A stretch of DNA of 64,000 nucleotides from Reyranella aquatilis (GCF_020880995.1 NZ_JAJISD010000001.1:992001-1056000); one strand, 5' to 3'. Shown: positions 7,777 through 17,360, counted from the stretch's first letter. Numbers and translations: made by a program. Notes: generated by a model from the sequence alone, not told the origin.

Positions 7777-8883
7777 TCAGAGCTTTCCGGCGGCCGACTG
7801 GCGCGCCATGAAGTTGTCGAGCGTGTTCTCGGCGACGCGGAACCACAGGACCTCCTCGGCGCGGAAAGGCTTCCACGTCTCGAAGATCTTCTTCCACTTC
7901 GGGTTCTTCTCGTTCAGCTGGGCGAACACGTCGTTGGTGGCGTTGAAGCAGGCTTCGAGGATCTGCGGCGAGAACGGCAGCAGCTTGGTGCCGGACGCCA
8001 CCAGCTCGCGCACGGCCTTGGGGTTCTGCGCGTCGTACTTGGAGAGCATCGACGTATGCGCCTTGGCGGCGGCGGCTTCGACGATCGCCTGGTACGACTT
8101 CGGCAGCTCCGACCACTTGGCCAGGTTCACGTAGGCCGAGAGCTGCGGGCCGGCTTCCCACCAGCCGGGATAGTAGTAGTTCGGCGCAACCTTGTTGAAG
8201 CCGAGCTTCTGGTCGTCATAGGGGCCGACCCACTCGGCCGCGTCGATCGTGCCCTTCTCGAGCGCCGGGTAGATGTCGCCGCCGGCGATCTGCTGCGGCA
8301 CCACGCCGAGCTTGGACAGAACCTCGCCGGCGAAACCGCTGACCCGGAACTTCAGGCCCTTGAGGTCCTCGACCGACTTGATCTCCTTGCGGAACCAGCC
8401 GCCCATCTGGGCGCCGGTGTTGCCGCAGGGCATCGAGTGGATGTTGTAGTCCTTGAAGAACTCGTTCATCGCCTGGCGACCGCCGCCCCAGTTCCACCAG
8501 GCATCCTGCTGGCGGGCGTTGAGGCCGAACGGCACGGCGCAGTCGAGGGCGAAGGTCAGGTCCTTGCCGACGTAATAGTAGGAAGCGGTATGGCCCATCT
8601 CGACAGTGCCGTTCTGCACGGCGTCGGCGACCTGCAGGCCCGGGACGATCTCGCCCGCGGCGAACAGACGGATCTGGAACTTGCCGTCGGTCGCATCGGA
8701 CACGTACTTCGTGAACAGCTCGCCCGAACCGAAGATCGTGTCGAGGGACTTCGGGAAGCTGGAAGCCATCCGCCACTTCACCTCGGGCGACGATTGGGCG
8801 ATGGCCGGAGCGGCCAGCGTGCCGGTGGCGGCGACCACGGCCGTGCCGATGCCCGCCGTGCGGATGAATTTACGTCTTTGCAT
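7777..8883 (-). CDS. TRAP substrate-binding protein, TakP-like, paralogue 3
   Basis: The third tandem TakP-like binding protein (368 residues) and the first transcribed of the three. Signal MQRRKFIRTAGIG with APAIAQ cleavage; the mature part has SSFPKSLDTIFGSG, AGEIVPGLQVADAVQNGTVE, GNTGAQMGGWFRKEI, FRVSGFAGEVLSKLG, GGDIYPALEKGTIDAAEWVG and YYYPGWWEAG. Of the three its pocket strand (GNTGAQMGGW) is closest to TakP as I recall it, so 2-oxo acids such as pyruvate are the best ligand guess. uppP lies upstream on the same strand with a 90-base gap. A hairpin CGGCAC-GGA-GTGCCG at 8912-8926 lies in that gap without a T run. Confidence 0.92.
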   Translation of the reverse strand: MQRRKFIRTAGIGTAVVAATGTLAAPAIAQSSPEVKWRMASSFPKSLDTIFGSGELFTKYVSDATDGKFQIRLFAAGEIVPGLQVADAVQNGTVEMGHTASYYYVGKDLTFALDCAVPFGLNARQQDAWWNWGGGRQAMNEFFKDYNIHSMPCGNTGAQMGGWFRKEIKSVEDLKGLKFRVSGFAGEVLSKLGVVPQQIAGGDIYPALEKGTIDAAEWVGPYDDQKLGFNKVAPNYYYPGWWEAGPQLSAYVNLAKWSELPKSYQAIVEAAAAKAHTSMLSKYDAQNPKAVRELVASGTKLLPFSPQILEACFNATNDVFAQLNEKNPKWKKIFETWKPFRAEEVLWFRVAENTLDNFMARQSAAGKL

Positions 8884-8973
8884 GCGACTACTCCGAACGC
8901 GTGTTGCAGGTCGGCACGGAGTGCCGCCCGAATTGCGCGGCTTATGACACGCGCGGCCGGAGAGGCGAAAGGT

Positions 8974-9780
8974 TCAACGCATGAGCAATAAGGTGAGCGC
9001 CAATGCGCCCACTGCAATGCGATACCAGGCAAAGACGGTGAAGCCGTGGCGGCTGATGAAGCGCACGAAGGCGCGCACCACGAGCATGGCGGAGACGAAG
9101 GCGGCGACAAAGCCCAGGGCAATGATGCCGCCATGCTCCCAGCTCAGCGACGACCAGTTCTTGTAGAGATCGTAGACCGTGGCACCCAGCATCGTGGGCA
9201 TCGCGAGGAAGAACGAGAACTCCGCCGCGGTCGCACGATCCACGCGAAATGCGCGCGCACCCATGATCGTGGCGCCCGCCCGCGACACGCCGGGAATCAT
9301 GGCCAGGCACTGACAGAGGCCGATGTACAAAGCGGTCTTCAGGTCGACATCGTCGAGGCTCTTGATGCGCGGGCGCTGCGCGAACCGTTCGATCAGGAGA
9401 ATGGCGATACCGCCAACGATCAGCGCGATGGCGACCACCCACGGGCTGAACAACACGGACTTGATGTACTTGTGGGCCACGACGCCAACGATGGCGGCTG
9501 GCAGGAAGGCCACGACGATGGCCGTGGCGAACCGGATCGCCCGCTTGTCGCGCTGCAGGACGCCCTCGACCGTGTTCCAGATCTTGGCGCGATAGAGCAG
9601 GCAGACCGCGAGGATCGCGCCCAGCTGGATGACGATCTCGAAGACCTTGCCCGGCGGTCCCTGAAAGTGCAGCACTTCCTCGGCAAGGATGATGTGCCCC
9701 GTCGAGGAGACGGGCAGGAACTCGGTGAGACCTTCGACAACGCCGATCAGCAGCGCCTTCCAGATCAGCGTCAGGTCCAT
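8974..9780 (-). CDS. uppP: undecaprenyl-diphosphate phosphatase
   Basis: Membrane enzyme recycling undecaprenyl pyrophosphate to the monophosphate for peptidoglycan synthesis, also linked to bacitracin resistance. The 268-residue protein has the two BacA/UppP active-site motifs: EGLTEFLPVSSTGHIIL near the N-terminus and PGVSRAGATIMGAR in the second half, with about eight hydrophobic helices. The ATG at 9780 (MDLTLIW) gives the family N-terminus; the upstream extension of the frame overlaps parC. parC ends two bases before, so it is cotranscribed with recO-parC. Confidence 0.96.
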   Translation of the reverse strand: MDLTLIWKALLIGVVEGLTEFLPVSSTGHIILAEEVLHFQGPPGKVFEIVIQLGAILAVCLLYRAKIWNTVEGVLQRDKRAIRFATAIVVAFLPAAIVGVVAHKYIKSVLFSPWVVAIALIVGGIAILLIERFAQRPRIKSLDDVDLKTALYIGLCQCLAMIPGVSRAGATIMGARAFRVDRATAAEFSFFLAMPTMLGATVYDLYKNWSSLSWEHGGIIALGFVAAFVSAMLVVRAFVRFISRHGFTVFAWYRIAVGALALTLLLMR

Positions 9781-9782
9781 CT

Positions 9783-12023
9783 TCAGTCCTTGAAACGTTT
9801 GGCCCGCGGCCAGCCCTTCTCCGGCATGCGCCCCGCCTGCGCGCGCTCGCCCCGCCAGAACTTCAGTTCGCTCGCCGGGATGGTGCGGTTGCCCCACGGC
9901 AGACCGTCGGAGAGCAGGAAGGCCTGCGCGTCCGACAGCCGGTCGCCCTTTGATTTCTGCAGCAGCACGCCGCGGCCACGGCCCATCTCGGGCACCTGGT
10001 CGATCGGGAAGATCAGCAGCTTGCGGCCTTCGCTGAGTACGGCCACCGAGTTCGCACCCTCGGGCACGATGGCGAAGGCCTGCGCCTTCTCCTTGTCCGC
10101 GAGGGTCAGGACGCCCTTGCCGTTCTTGGTCTGCGCCACGACCTCGTCCTCGGGCACGATGAAGCCACGCCCGGCATCCGACGCCACCAGGAACTTGCGG
10201 CCGCCCTTCAGCACTTCGAGCTGGACGATGTCCTGGTCGTTACCCAGTTCGATCATCAGGCGGATCGGCTCGCCGTGGCCCCGCGCGCTCGGGAGGCGGT
10301 CGCAGCCGATCGTGTAGAAACGCCCGTTGGTGGCGAACACCAGGATCTTGTCGGTCGACTGCGCGTGAACGGCAAAGCGCGCCGCGTCGCCTTCCTTGTA
10401 TTTCAGCTCGGCGGCCGCCTTGTCGTCGAGATGGCCCTTCGCGGCGCGGATCCAGCCCTTCTCGGAGAGCACGATCGTCACCGGCTCGCGCTCGACGAAG
10501 TCGTCCATCGTGTGCTCGATCTCGGCCGGCGCGTCCGCCAGCTCGGTACGGCGACGGCCGAGTTCGGTCTTGCCGCCGAACTTCTTCTTGGTCTCGCGCA
10601 CCTCGTCGGCAATCGCGTTCCACTGCAGCTCTTCGCTCTTCAGCAGGGCCTTGAGGTCCTTGCGCTCGCCGCTCAGCTTCTTGTGCTCGCCGCGGATCTC
10701 GAATTCCTCGAGCCGGCGCAGGGCGCGCAGGCGCATGTTCAGGATCGCCTCGGCCTGCAGGTCGGTGAGCCCGAACGCCTTCATCATCTTGGGCTTGGGC
10801 TCGTCTTCCTCGCGGATGATCTTGATCAGCTTGTCGAGGTTCAGATAGGCGATCAGGTAGCCGTCGAGAATCTCGAGGCGGCGTTCGATCGCGGCCAGCC
10901 GGAAAGTCGAGCGGCGGACTAGCACCTCGCGCCGGTGGTCGAGGAAGGCCTGCAGCGCCTCGCGCAGGTCCATCACGCGCGGCGTGTTGTCCTTGTCCAG
11001 GACGTTCAGGTTCAGCGGGAAGCGCGTCTCGAGATCGCTGAGCTTGAACAGCTGCTCCATCAGCAGCTCGGCCGGGACGTTGCCGGTCTTCGGCTCGAGC
11101 ACGATACGCACATCGTCGGCCGATTCGTCGCGCACGTCCTCGAGGATCGGCAGCTTCTTCGCGTTGATGATTTCCGCGATCCGCTCGATCAGCCGCCCCT
11201 TCTGCACCTGATAGGGGATTTCGGTGACGACGATGCGGTACTGGCCGCGCGGGAGTTGCTCCACTTCCCACCGGGCGCGCAGGCGAAATGCGCCACGGCC
11301 GGTCCTGTAGGCCTCGACGATGGATTCGCGCGGCTCGACCAGGATGCCGCCGGTCGGGAAATCCGGCCCCTTGACCAGATCGACCAGTGTCTCGATGCGC
11401 GAGTTCGGCGTCTTGATGAGATGCAGCAGCGCGTCGCAGAGTTCGCCGACATTGTGCGGCGGAATCGACGTCGCCATGCCGACCGCGATGCCGGCGGCGC
11501 CGTTGGCCAGCAGGTTCGGGAACCCGCCGGGCAGCACGATCGGCTCCTCGGTCGAGCCGTCGTAGTTCGGCCGGAAGTCGACGGCGTTCTCATCGATCCC
11601 GCCCAGCAGTGCCTCGGCCACCTCGGTGAGACGGGCCTCGGTGTAACGCATGGCGGCGGGGTTATCGCCGTCGATGTTGCCGAAGTTGCCCTGCCCTTCG
11701 ATCAGAGGATAGCGCGCAGCGAATTCCTGGGCGAGGCGCACCAGCGCGTCGTAGATCGACTGGTCGCCGTGCGGGTGATACTGGCCGATCACGTCGCCGA
11801 CGACGCGGGCGCTCTTCTTGAAGGCGCTGTTCGGATCGAGCCGGAGCTGGCGCATCGCGTACATCAGACGGCGATGCACCGGCTTCAGCCCGTCGCGCAC
11901 GTCCGGCAGCGACCGCGACATGATGGTCGACAGCGCATAGGACAGGTAGCGCTCCGAGAGCGCCTGCCCGAATTGCACCGGCTTTACCTCGGCCAGTTGG
12001 ACGACGTTGTTGCGCTTTGCCAT
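9783..12023 (-). CDS. parC: DNA topoisomerase IV subunit A
   Basis: Subunit that cuts and rejoins DNA during chromosome decatenation, 746 residues. The breakage-reunion domain carries catalytic Tyr127 in AAMRYTEAR and the preceding Arg126, the [15 protein letters not shown] quinolone region and GNFGNIDGD. The C-terminal part has degenerate beta-pinwheel blades. ParC is preferred over GyrA because of the length, the short C-terminal domain and the recO neighbour. At the position of the quinolone-interacting Ser (Ser83 of E. coli GyrA, Ser80 of ParC) there is Gln88, as I recall for several other alphaproteobacterial ParC proteins. parE is not in the window. Confidence 0.94.
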   Translation of the reverse strand: MAKRNNVVQLAEVKPVQFGQALSERYLSYALSTIMSRSLPDVRDGLKPVHRRLMYAMRQLRLDPNSAFKKSARVVGDVIGQYHPHGDQSIYDALVRLAQEFAARYPLIEGQGNFGNIDGDNPAAMRYTEARLTEVAEALLGGIDENAVDFRPNYDGSTEEPIVLPGGFPNLLANGAAGIAVGMATSIPPHNVGELCDALLHLIKTPNSRIETLVDLVKGPDFPTGGILVEPRESIVEAYRTGRGAFRLRARWEVEQLPRGQYRIVVTEIPYQVQKGRLIERIAEIINAKKLPILEDVRDESADDVRIVLEPKTGNVPAELLMEQLFKLSDLETRFPLNLNVLDKDNTPRVMDLREALQAFLDHRREVLVRRSTFRLAAIERRLEILDGYLIAYLNLDKLIKIIREEDEPKPKMMKAFGLTDLQAEAILNMRLRALRRLEEFEIRGEHKKLSGERKDLKALLKSEELQWNAIADEVRETKKKFGGKTELGRRRTELADAPAEIEHTMDDFVEREPVTIVLSEKGWIRAAKGHLDDKAAAELKYKEGDAARFAVHAQSTDKILVFATNGRFYTIGCDRLPSARGHGEPIRLMIELGNDQDIVQLEVLKGGRKFLVASDAGRGFIVPEDEVVAQTKNGKGVLTLADKEKAQAFAIVPEGANSVAVLSEGRKLLIFPIDQVPEMGRGRGVLLQKSKGDRLSDAQAFLLSDGLPWGNRTIPASELKFWRGERAQAGRMPEKGWPRAKRFKD

Positions 12024-12076
12024 GGACCAGATTGCCGAGGGGAAAGACCGCAGTTCCAGCCGCGGCCGTGATTATT

Positions 12077-12793
12077 CTAGCGTTGGAGCGACTCCATAAA
12101 TCTCGACCGTGCGGGAGGCAAGGGCTTGTTGTGCGGCCAAAACACGTGCCGCTCGAGGAAAAACCCCGTCAGATCGAGACCCTGCCGCAGTTCCTCCTCA
12201 TCGGACGGCAGCCCGCCGGTGGATAGAAACGCCGGGAGGGCCAGCAGCTTCTCTTTGTAGGGGCCAGCGGCCTCGCGGCTGACGGCGCGACCCGTCCGGG
12301 GCGAGACGAAAGCCAGGTCGTCGGTCGAGCCCGTGGCGGCGCATTTCTCCAGGTCGAGCCCGAAGCCCAGCTCCTGCAGCAGGCCCAGTTCAAGCCGGAC
12401 GTAGATGGTCGGCCACCCCGGATGCCCGAGCGAGCCCAGGAACGCCCGAAATCCGTCGAACATGGCCGGATGGGGCTCCCGCTCGGGCAGGGCGGCATCG
12501 ATGACGGCGCAGGCCGACGCCAGCCCCGCCAGCTCAATGGCATCGTCCATGGCACGCGCCGCATGCGGCTCGCGCAGTTCACCCGAGTAATTGCCGAGCT
12601 GCTCGGGAAGACGGCCCCGCCAGCCGACTTCGACCAGGTTGCCGGACTGCCAGACCGGACGGGCGCGGCGCGAGATACCGCCCGGCACGAAGCCCGAATG
12701 GCGTCCATGGTCGCGCGTCAGCAGCGACACGACGAGGCCGGTTTCCCCGTGAGCCCGCGCCGCGAGCACGATGCCTTCGTCGCTCCAGTCCAT
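12077..12793 (-). CDS. recO: DNA repair protein RecO
   Basis: RecO (238 residues) displaces SSB and, with RecR, loads RecA. The N-terminal OB fold begins MDWSDEGIVLAARAHGETGLVVSLLTRDHGRHSG, the usual RecO opening, followed by the helical domain with RLELGLLQELGFGLDLEKCAATG. The zinc-finger region typical of some RecO proteins is reduced to one Cys here. The ATG at 12793 starts the family sequence; the longer frame overlaps the divergent phoD. Only about 45 bases separate the two divergent start codons, so both promoters must lie in or next to coding sequence. Confidence 0.9.
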   Translation of the reverse strand: MDWSDEGIVLAARAHGETGLVVSLLTRDHGRHSGFVPGGISRRARPVWQSGNLVEVGWRGRLPEQLGNYSGELREPHAARAMDDAIELAGLASACAVIDAALPEREPHPAMFDGFRAFLGSLGHPGWPTIYVRLELGLLQELGFGLDLEKCAATGSTDDLAFVSPRTGRAVSREAAGPYKEKLLALPAFLSTGGLPSDEEELRQGLDLTGFFLERHVFWPHNKPLPPARSRFMESLQR

Positions 12794-12836
12794 GGGCCTG
12801 TATGCCGCGTCCGGGCAAATCGCGCTAGGTTGGGCC

Positions 12837-14390
12837 GTGACCAGACCAAAGCTCCAGCGGCGGGCAATGCTGGGCGCAGGCGCGTTCGCCGCCCTGCCCC
12901 ACCGGGTCTTTGCCCAGACGAATTCGGCCGGCCGCCCCCGCCTGCTGCAGGGCGTGCAGTCGGGCGACGTCGGGTTCGACAGCGCGACCCTGTGGAGCCG
13001 GTCGGACCGGCCGGCGCGCATGATCGTCGAGTATTCCACGCAGGAAGGCTTGGCCGGGGCGACGCGCCTCCGCGGACCGAACGCCCTCGAGGATACCGGC
13101 CACACGTCGCGCCTGCGGCTGACGGGCCTGCCGCCCGGCCAGACGATCTTCTACCGCATCGCCTATGAAGACCTCACGAATGGCGGCGCAACGAGCGAGT
13201 GGGTGAGGGGCCGTTTCCGCACGCCTTCGGCGGTCCCCAGCGACGTGAGCTTCGTCTGGTCGGCGGACACGGTGGGCCAGGGCTGGGGTATCAATCCCGA
13301 GGTCGGCGGCATGACGATCTACGAGGCGATGCGGTCGCTCGCGCCCGACTTCTTCGTGCATTGCGGCGACACGATCTACGCCGACGATCCCCTGGCGCCC
13401 GAGAAGAAACTGCCGGACGGCCGCGTCTGGAAGAACGTCACCACGGAGGCGAAATCCAGGGTCGCCGAGACGCTCGCCGACTTCCGCGGCAACCACCTCT
13501 ACAACTTCCTCGACGACAATCTCCGCCGCTTCAACGGCGAGGTCCCGATGATCGCCTTGTGGGACGATCACGATGTGCTCGACAACTGGTACTGGGAGCG
13601 GAGACTCGACGAAGATCCGCGCTACCACGAGAAGAACGCGGGCGTGCTGGCCCAGAAGGCGGAGCGCGCCTTTCGCGAGTTCATGCCGCTGGCCGACGGC
13701 CTGGACGGCACGATGCGCCTGTTCCGCAAGTTCTCCTTCGGACCGCGGCTCGACCTCTTCCGCCTCGACATGCGCAGCTTCCGCGCGCCGAACGGTCCCA
13801 ACCGGCAGGCATCCGCCGGCCTGAACACGGCGTTCCTCGGTATCGAGCAGATCATCTGGCTGAAGCAGGCGCTCAAGGGCTCGACAGCCACCTGGAAGAT
13901 CATCGCGGCAGACATGCCGCTCGGGCTCGTCGTCTACGACGACTGGCGCCGCAAGTCGGGCTTCGAGGCCGTTGCCAATGCCGACGATGGCCCCCCGCTG
14001 GGACGCGAGTTGGAGATCGCCGATCTCCTGTCGTTCATCCGGCACGAAAGCATCCGCAACGTGCACTGGATCACGGCCGACGTGCATTATCCGGCGACAC
14101 ACCGCTACGATCCCGCCCGCGCCGCCTTCCCCGACTTCACGCCGTTCTATGAATTCGTCTCCGGCCCGCTCTGTGCCGGCGGCTTCGGCCCCAACGCGCT
14201 CGACGGCACGTTCGGACCGCAGGTGGTCTTCCAGAAGGTGCCGCCGACAGGCCGCTTCGACCTCTCGCCGCTCGAAGGTTCGTGCCATTTCGGGCACGTG
14301 AGGATCGACGGAAAGTCAGGCGTGATGACCGTAAGCCATCGCAACGCCGCCGGCGCCGTCATCCACGCAATCGATATCGTGCCAGCTTAG
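12837..14390 (+). CDS. phoD: PhoD-type alkaline phosphatase / phosphodiesterase, Tat-exported
   Basis: Exported metallophosphoesterase that releases phosphate from mono- and diesters, 517 residues. GTG start; the N-terminus RPKLQRRAMLGAGAFAALP is a twin-arginine-like signal ending near RVFAQT. An N-terminal Ig-like PhoD domain follows (LLQGVQSGDVGFDSATLWSR), then the phosphatase core with metal-site motifs HCGDTIYADDP, ALWDDHDVLDNW and WITADVHYPATH. An ATG at 12792 in frame is an alternative start that would add 15 residues and overlap the recO start codon. It lies on the strand opposite its neighbours and meets era with a one-base gap. No Pho box was recognised. Confidence 0.9.
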   Translation: MTRPKLQRRAMLGAGAFAALPHRVFAQTNSAGRPRLLQGVQSGDVGFDSATLWSRSDRPARMIVEYSTQEGLAGATRLRGPNALEDTGHTSRLRLTGLPPGQTIFYRIAYEDLTNGGATSEWVRGRFRTPSAVPSDVSFVWSADTVGQGWGINPEVGGMTIYEAMRSLAPDFFVHCGDTIYADDPLAPEKKLPDGRVWKNVTTEAKSRVAETLADFRGNHLYNFLDDNLRRFNGEVPMIALWDDHDVLDNWYWERRLDEDPRYHEKNAGVLAQKAERAFREFMPLADGLDGTMRLFRKFSFGPRLDLFRLDMRSFRAPNGPNRQASAGLNTAFLGIEQIIWLKQALKGSTATWKIIAADMPLGLVVYDDWRRKSGFEAVANADDGPPLGRELEIADLLSFIRHESIRNVHWITADVHYPATHRYDPARAAFPDFTPFYEFVSGPLCAGGFGPNALDGTFGPQVVFQKVPPTGRFDLSPLEGSCHFGHVRIDGKSGVMTVSHRNAAGAVIHAIDIVPA

Positions 14391-14391
14391 A

Positions 14392-15324
14392 CTAGGCTTT
14401 GAAGTCGAGACCGATCGAGCGGTAGTGCGATGGATCGTCGGCCCAGCGCTCGCTCACCTTCACGTGCAGGAAAAGATGCACCTGGCGCTCCAGCATCTGG
14501 GAGAGCTCGTGACGCGCGCGGGCGCCGATCTGCTTGATGCGGGCGCCGCCCTTGCCCAGGAAGATCGCGCGCTGGCCCTCGCGCTGGACATGGATCGTCT
14601 GCTCGACCCGCACGCTGCCGTCCGGACGATCTTCCCACTTCTCGGTTTCGACCGCCGCCTCGTAGGGCAGTTCCTGGTGCAGTTGCAGGAACACCTGCTC
14701 GCGCGTCACCTCGGCGGCAAGCAGTCGCAGCGGCAGGTCGGCGGCCTGGTCCTCGGGATACAGGAACGGCCCCGCCGGCACGGCGAGCGCGAAGGCGGCC
14801 AGCAGGTCGCCGACACCGTCGGCCTTGAGGGCGCTCACCATGAAGGTGCGCTCGAATGGCACGATCGCGTTCAACTCGGCGGTCAGCGACAAGAGCTTCT
14901 CGCGCGGCACCAGGTCGATCTTGTTCAGGACCAGGAACCGCGGCGCGCGCGAGTCCTTCAGCCGCTCGGCGATGGCTTTGGTTTCTGCTCCGACGCCGCG
15001 CTCGGCATCGACCACCAGCGCCACCACGTCGGCGTCGTCGGCGCCCTGCCAGGCAGCGGCGACCATGGCGCGCTCCAGCCGCCGCTTGGCGACGCTGAAG
15101 ATGCCGGGCGTGTCGACCAGCACGACCTGCGCCCGCGCCTCGCCCTCGCCCTTGTCCGGGATGTCGGCCATCGCGATGCCGATCACGCGCATGCGCGTGG
15201 TCTGAACCTTGGGCGAGACGATGCTCACCTTGGAGCCGACCAGCCCGTTCACCAGCGTCGATTTTCCGGCGTTCGGCGCGCCGACGACGGCGACGAACCC
15301 GGCCCGCGTTGCAGGCGTGCTCAT
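14392..15324 (-). CDS. era: GTPase Era
   Basis: Essential GTPase that binds 16S rRNA and checks 30S assembly, 310 residues. The GTPase motifs run in order: GAPNAGKST (G1), the TTRMRV switch region, DTPG (G3), NKID (G4) and SALK (G5). A C-terminal KH domain follows with VQREGQRAIFLGKGGARIKQIG. Its start overlaps the rnc stop by four bases, the usual rnc-era coupling. It is the last gene of the folK-to-era minus-strand run and meets phoD head-on. Confidence 0.97.
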   Translation of the reverse strand: MSTPATRAGFVAVVGAPNAGKSTLVNGLVGSKVSIVSPKVQTTRMRVIGIAMADIPDKGEGEARAQVVLVDTPGIFSVAKRRLERAMVAAAWQGADDADVVALVVDAERGVGAETKAIAERLKDSRAPRFLVLNKIDLVPREKLLSLTAELNAIVPFERTFMVSALKADGVGDLLAAFALAVPAGPFLYPEDQAADLPLRLLAAEVTREQVFLQLHQELPYEAAVETEKWEDRPDGSVRVEQTIHVQREGQRAIFLGKGGARIKQIGARARHELSQMLERQVHLFLHVKVSERWADDPSHYRSIGLDFKA

Positions 15325-16079
15325 GCCTTCTCCAACCTTTCCAACAATGTCATCGCGGCCAGCCGCTCGGCCTCGCGCTTGCTGCCGCCGCGGCCCTGTG
15401 CGGGATCACGTCCCTTTAGGACAACCTCGACAACGAACACGGGCGCATGCGGCGGCCCTTCGCGTTCGACTTCCCGATAGGCCGGCAGGGGCAGGCGGCG
15501 GGCCTGTGCCCATTCCTGCAAGGCCGTCTTGGGGTCGCGTGGGGCGACGGCGAGGCTGCTCAGCCGATCTCCCCACAGCAGTTCCACGCTGGCCGCCGCA
15601 GCTTCCAGCCCCGCGTCGAGGAAGACCGCGCCGAGCAATGCCTCCAGAGCGTCTGAAAGGATGTTCGGCTTCACGCCGTGGCCATGGGCGCGCTCCGAAT
15701 CGCCCAGCCGCAGATGCTCGCCCAACCCGATCGCGGTCGCGATCTCGAGCAGGGTCTCGGCACGCACGAGCGAGGCGTGGCGGCGGGCCAGTTCGCCCTC
15801 CCGTTCCTGCGGGAAACGGCGCAGGAGGAGATCGGCCATCGCGAGAGACAGAACCCGGTCGCCCAGGAATTCCAGCCGTTCGTTGCCGTTGGGGAACGCC
15901 GCCTTGAGTTCGGGTCGGCGATCGAGGGCGCTACGATGCGTGAGCGCCTCCGCCGCCAATTCGGGGCGCACGAACAAATGGCCCACCCCCTTCGACAGCG
16001 CCGTCAGATCGACGTCGGTCGAACTCAGTGGATTGCCATGAAGAAGCGGTTCCAGCGTATCGCCTGAGGCCATTTCCAT
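15321..16079 (-). CDS. rnc: ribonuclease III
   Basis: Double-strand-specific RNase that processes rRNA precursors and structured mRNAs, 252 residues. The signature NERLEFLGDRVL carries catalytic acidic residues, with NILSDALEALLGAVFLD in the endonuclease domain; a C-terminal dsRNA-binding domain (DPKTALQEWAQARRLPLPAY ... GSKREAERLAAMTLLERL) follows. The chosen start overlaps the end of lepB by 55 bases, and about 20 N-terminal residues precede the conserved core; a start closer to the lepB stop is possible with a non-ATG codon. It overlaps era by four bases. Confidence 0.94.
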   Translation of the reverse strand: MEMASGDTLEPLLHGNPLSSTDVDLTALSKGVGHLFVRPELAAEALTHRSALDRRPELKAAFPNGNERLEFLGDRVLSLAMADLLLRRFPQEREGELARRHASLVRAETLLEIATAIGLGEHLRLGDSERAHGHGVKPNILSDALEALLGAVFLDAGLEAAAASVELLWGDRLSSLAVAPRDPKTALQEWAQARRLPLPAYREVEREGPPHAPVFVVEVVLKGRDPAQGRGGSKREAERLAAMTLLERLEKA

Positions 16080-16849
16080 GGCTCCAGCCAGCCTGCGGCC
16101 GACGGATCGTGCGAGAAGAAGATGAACTCGGCGCGGCCCACGAGGTTCTCCGAGGGCACGTACCAGCCGAGTTGGTCGCGATCACGCGTCGAGCCCGAGA
16201 AGTCGCGCAGCATCAGGCGCGTTCGACTGTCGAGCGAATCGTCACGATTGTCGCCCATGACGAAGTAGCTGTTCGCCGGTACCAGGAACTCCGGCGTGTT
16301 GTCGGCCATGCCGTCGTCGCGATACTCCAGCACCGTGTAGCGGCGGCCGTTGGGCAGCGTCTCGCTGTAGAGCGTACCCTTCTGGTAACTGCCGTTGGTG
16401 CCCTTCCCATTGTCGCCGATCTTCTTGCGATCGACGGCGACGCCGTTGATGTGCAGCAGGCCGTTCGTCACCTGGATGCGATCGCCCGGCATGCCGACGA
16501 TGCGCTTGATGTAGTCGGTGCGGTTGACGCCCTGGCCCTGGTCGCCCGGATACTTGAACACGGCGACGTCGCCACGTTCCGGCGGCGAGCCGAAGATCCG
16601 GCCCGAGAAGACGCCCAGCGAAAACGGGAACGAATGCTTGCTGTAGCCGTACGAATACTTGGAGACGAACAGATAGTCGCCGACCAGAAGGGTCGGGATC
16701 ATCGATCCGCTGGGGATGTTGAACGGCTCTATGGCGAACGTCCGCACGACCAGTGCGATCAGCACGGCATAGACCACCGTCCGGATGGTTTCCCCCCAGC
16801 CGCCGGTCTTTTCCTGTCCCCGCTTCCGACGCTCAGCCACGTCCGTCAT
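16025..16849 (-). CDS. lepB: signal peptidase I
   Basis: Membrane protease that removes signal peptides from exported proteins. The 274-residue protein has one N-terminal transmembrane helix (about 23-40), the catalytic Ser49 in PSGSM and the general-base Lys115 in DYIKRIVGMPGD, and the C-terminal FVMGDNRDDSLDSR box. Its place between acpS and rnc is the standard alphaproteobacterial order. A possible promoter lies just upstream at 16877-16905. Confidence 0.97.
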   Translation of the reverse strand: MTDVAERRKRGQEKTGGWGETIRTVVYAVLIALVVRTFAIEPFNIPSGSMIPTLLVGDYLFVSKYSYGYSKHSFPFSLGVFSGRIFGSPPERGDVAVFKYPGDQGQGVNRTDYIKRIVGMPGDRIQVTNGLLHINGVAVDRKKIGDNGKGTNGSYQKGTLYSETLPNGRRYTVLEYRDDGMADNTPEFLVPANSYFVMGDNRDDSLDSRTRLMLRDFSGSTRDRDQLGWYVPSENLVGRAEFIFFSHDPSAAGWLEPWKWPQAIRWNRFFMAIH

Positions 16850-16876
16850 CGCCGTACCAGTTTCAAACAGCCCGGG

Positions 16877-16905
16877 GCTATAGCAGGGCCCGGCCGCCCT
16901 GTCTC
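16877..16905 (-). promoter_or_regulatory. candidate sigma70-type promoter for lepB
   Basis: On the minus strand GAGACA (16900-16905) and TATAGC (16877-16882) are separated by 17 bases. Both keep four or more consensus positions and the -10 sits about 28 bases before the lepB ATG. Prediction from sequence alone. Confidence 0.35.
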
Positions 16906-16958
16906 CCGCCCCGGGCGCGGCATGGGAGCCTTCGGGATCGCCGAACGCGCCCTGCGGA

Positions 16959-17360
16959 TCATGCGGCCGGGACCGCGGAAATGATCACGATCGCCTGGGC
17001 GAGCGGATATTCGTCCGTGATGCTGAGGTCGATTTGCGCTGTCATCCCGGCCGGCGTGATCTTCTGGAGGCGCGCCAGCGCCCCGCCCGTCAGGGCCATC
17101 GTGGGCTTGCCGCTGCGCAGATTGATCACGCCCATGTCACGCCAGAAGACGCCCGCCCGCAGCCCCGTGCCCAGCGCCTTGGCGCAGGCTTCCTTGGCCG
17201 CAAACCGCTTGGCGTAGCTTGCCGCCCGGGTGGCGCGTCCCTCCGAGCGCTTTTGCTCGGTCTCCGTGAAGACACGCTGGATGAATCGCTCGCCGAACCG
17301 CTCGAGTGACTTCTCGATACGCCGGATGTCGCAGAGATCGTTCCCCAGGCCAATGATCAC
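16959..17360 (-). CDS. acpS: holo-[acyl-carrier-protein] synthase
   Basis: Transfers 4'-phosphopantetheine from CoA to apo-ACP. The 133-residue protein carries the two AcpS motifs: [15 protein letters not shown] at the N-terminus and [16 protein letters not shown] in the middle. The start is a GTG that overlaps the pdxJ stop by four bases (GTGA); longer readings run into pdxJ. It lies in the pdxJ-acpS-lepB order usual for the class. Confidence 0.95.
   Translation of the reverse strand: MIIGLGNDLCDIRRIEKSLERFGERFIQRVFTETEQKRSEGRATRAASYAKRFAAKEACAKALGTGLRAGVFWRDMGVINLRSGKPTMALTGGALARLQKITPAGMTAQIDLSITDEYPLAQAIVIISAVPAA

Noticed and set aside
8912..8926. Hairpin CGGCAC-GGA-GTGCCG between uppP and takP paralogue 3 as a terminator
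   Set aside because: Perfect stem but no T run on either strand; it may only stabilise RNA, so it is not listed as a terminator.
12825..14297. A 490-codon frame opposite phoD
   Set aside because: Antisense to a protein with clear metallophosphoesterase motifs; composition is Arg/Ala-rich with no domain.
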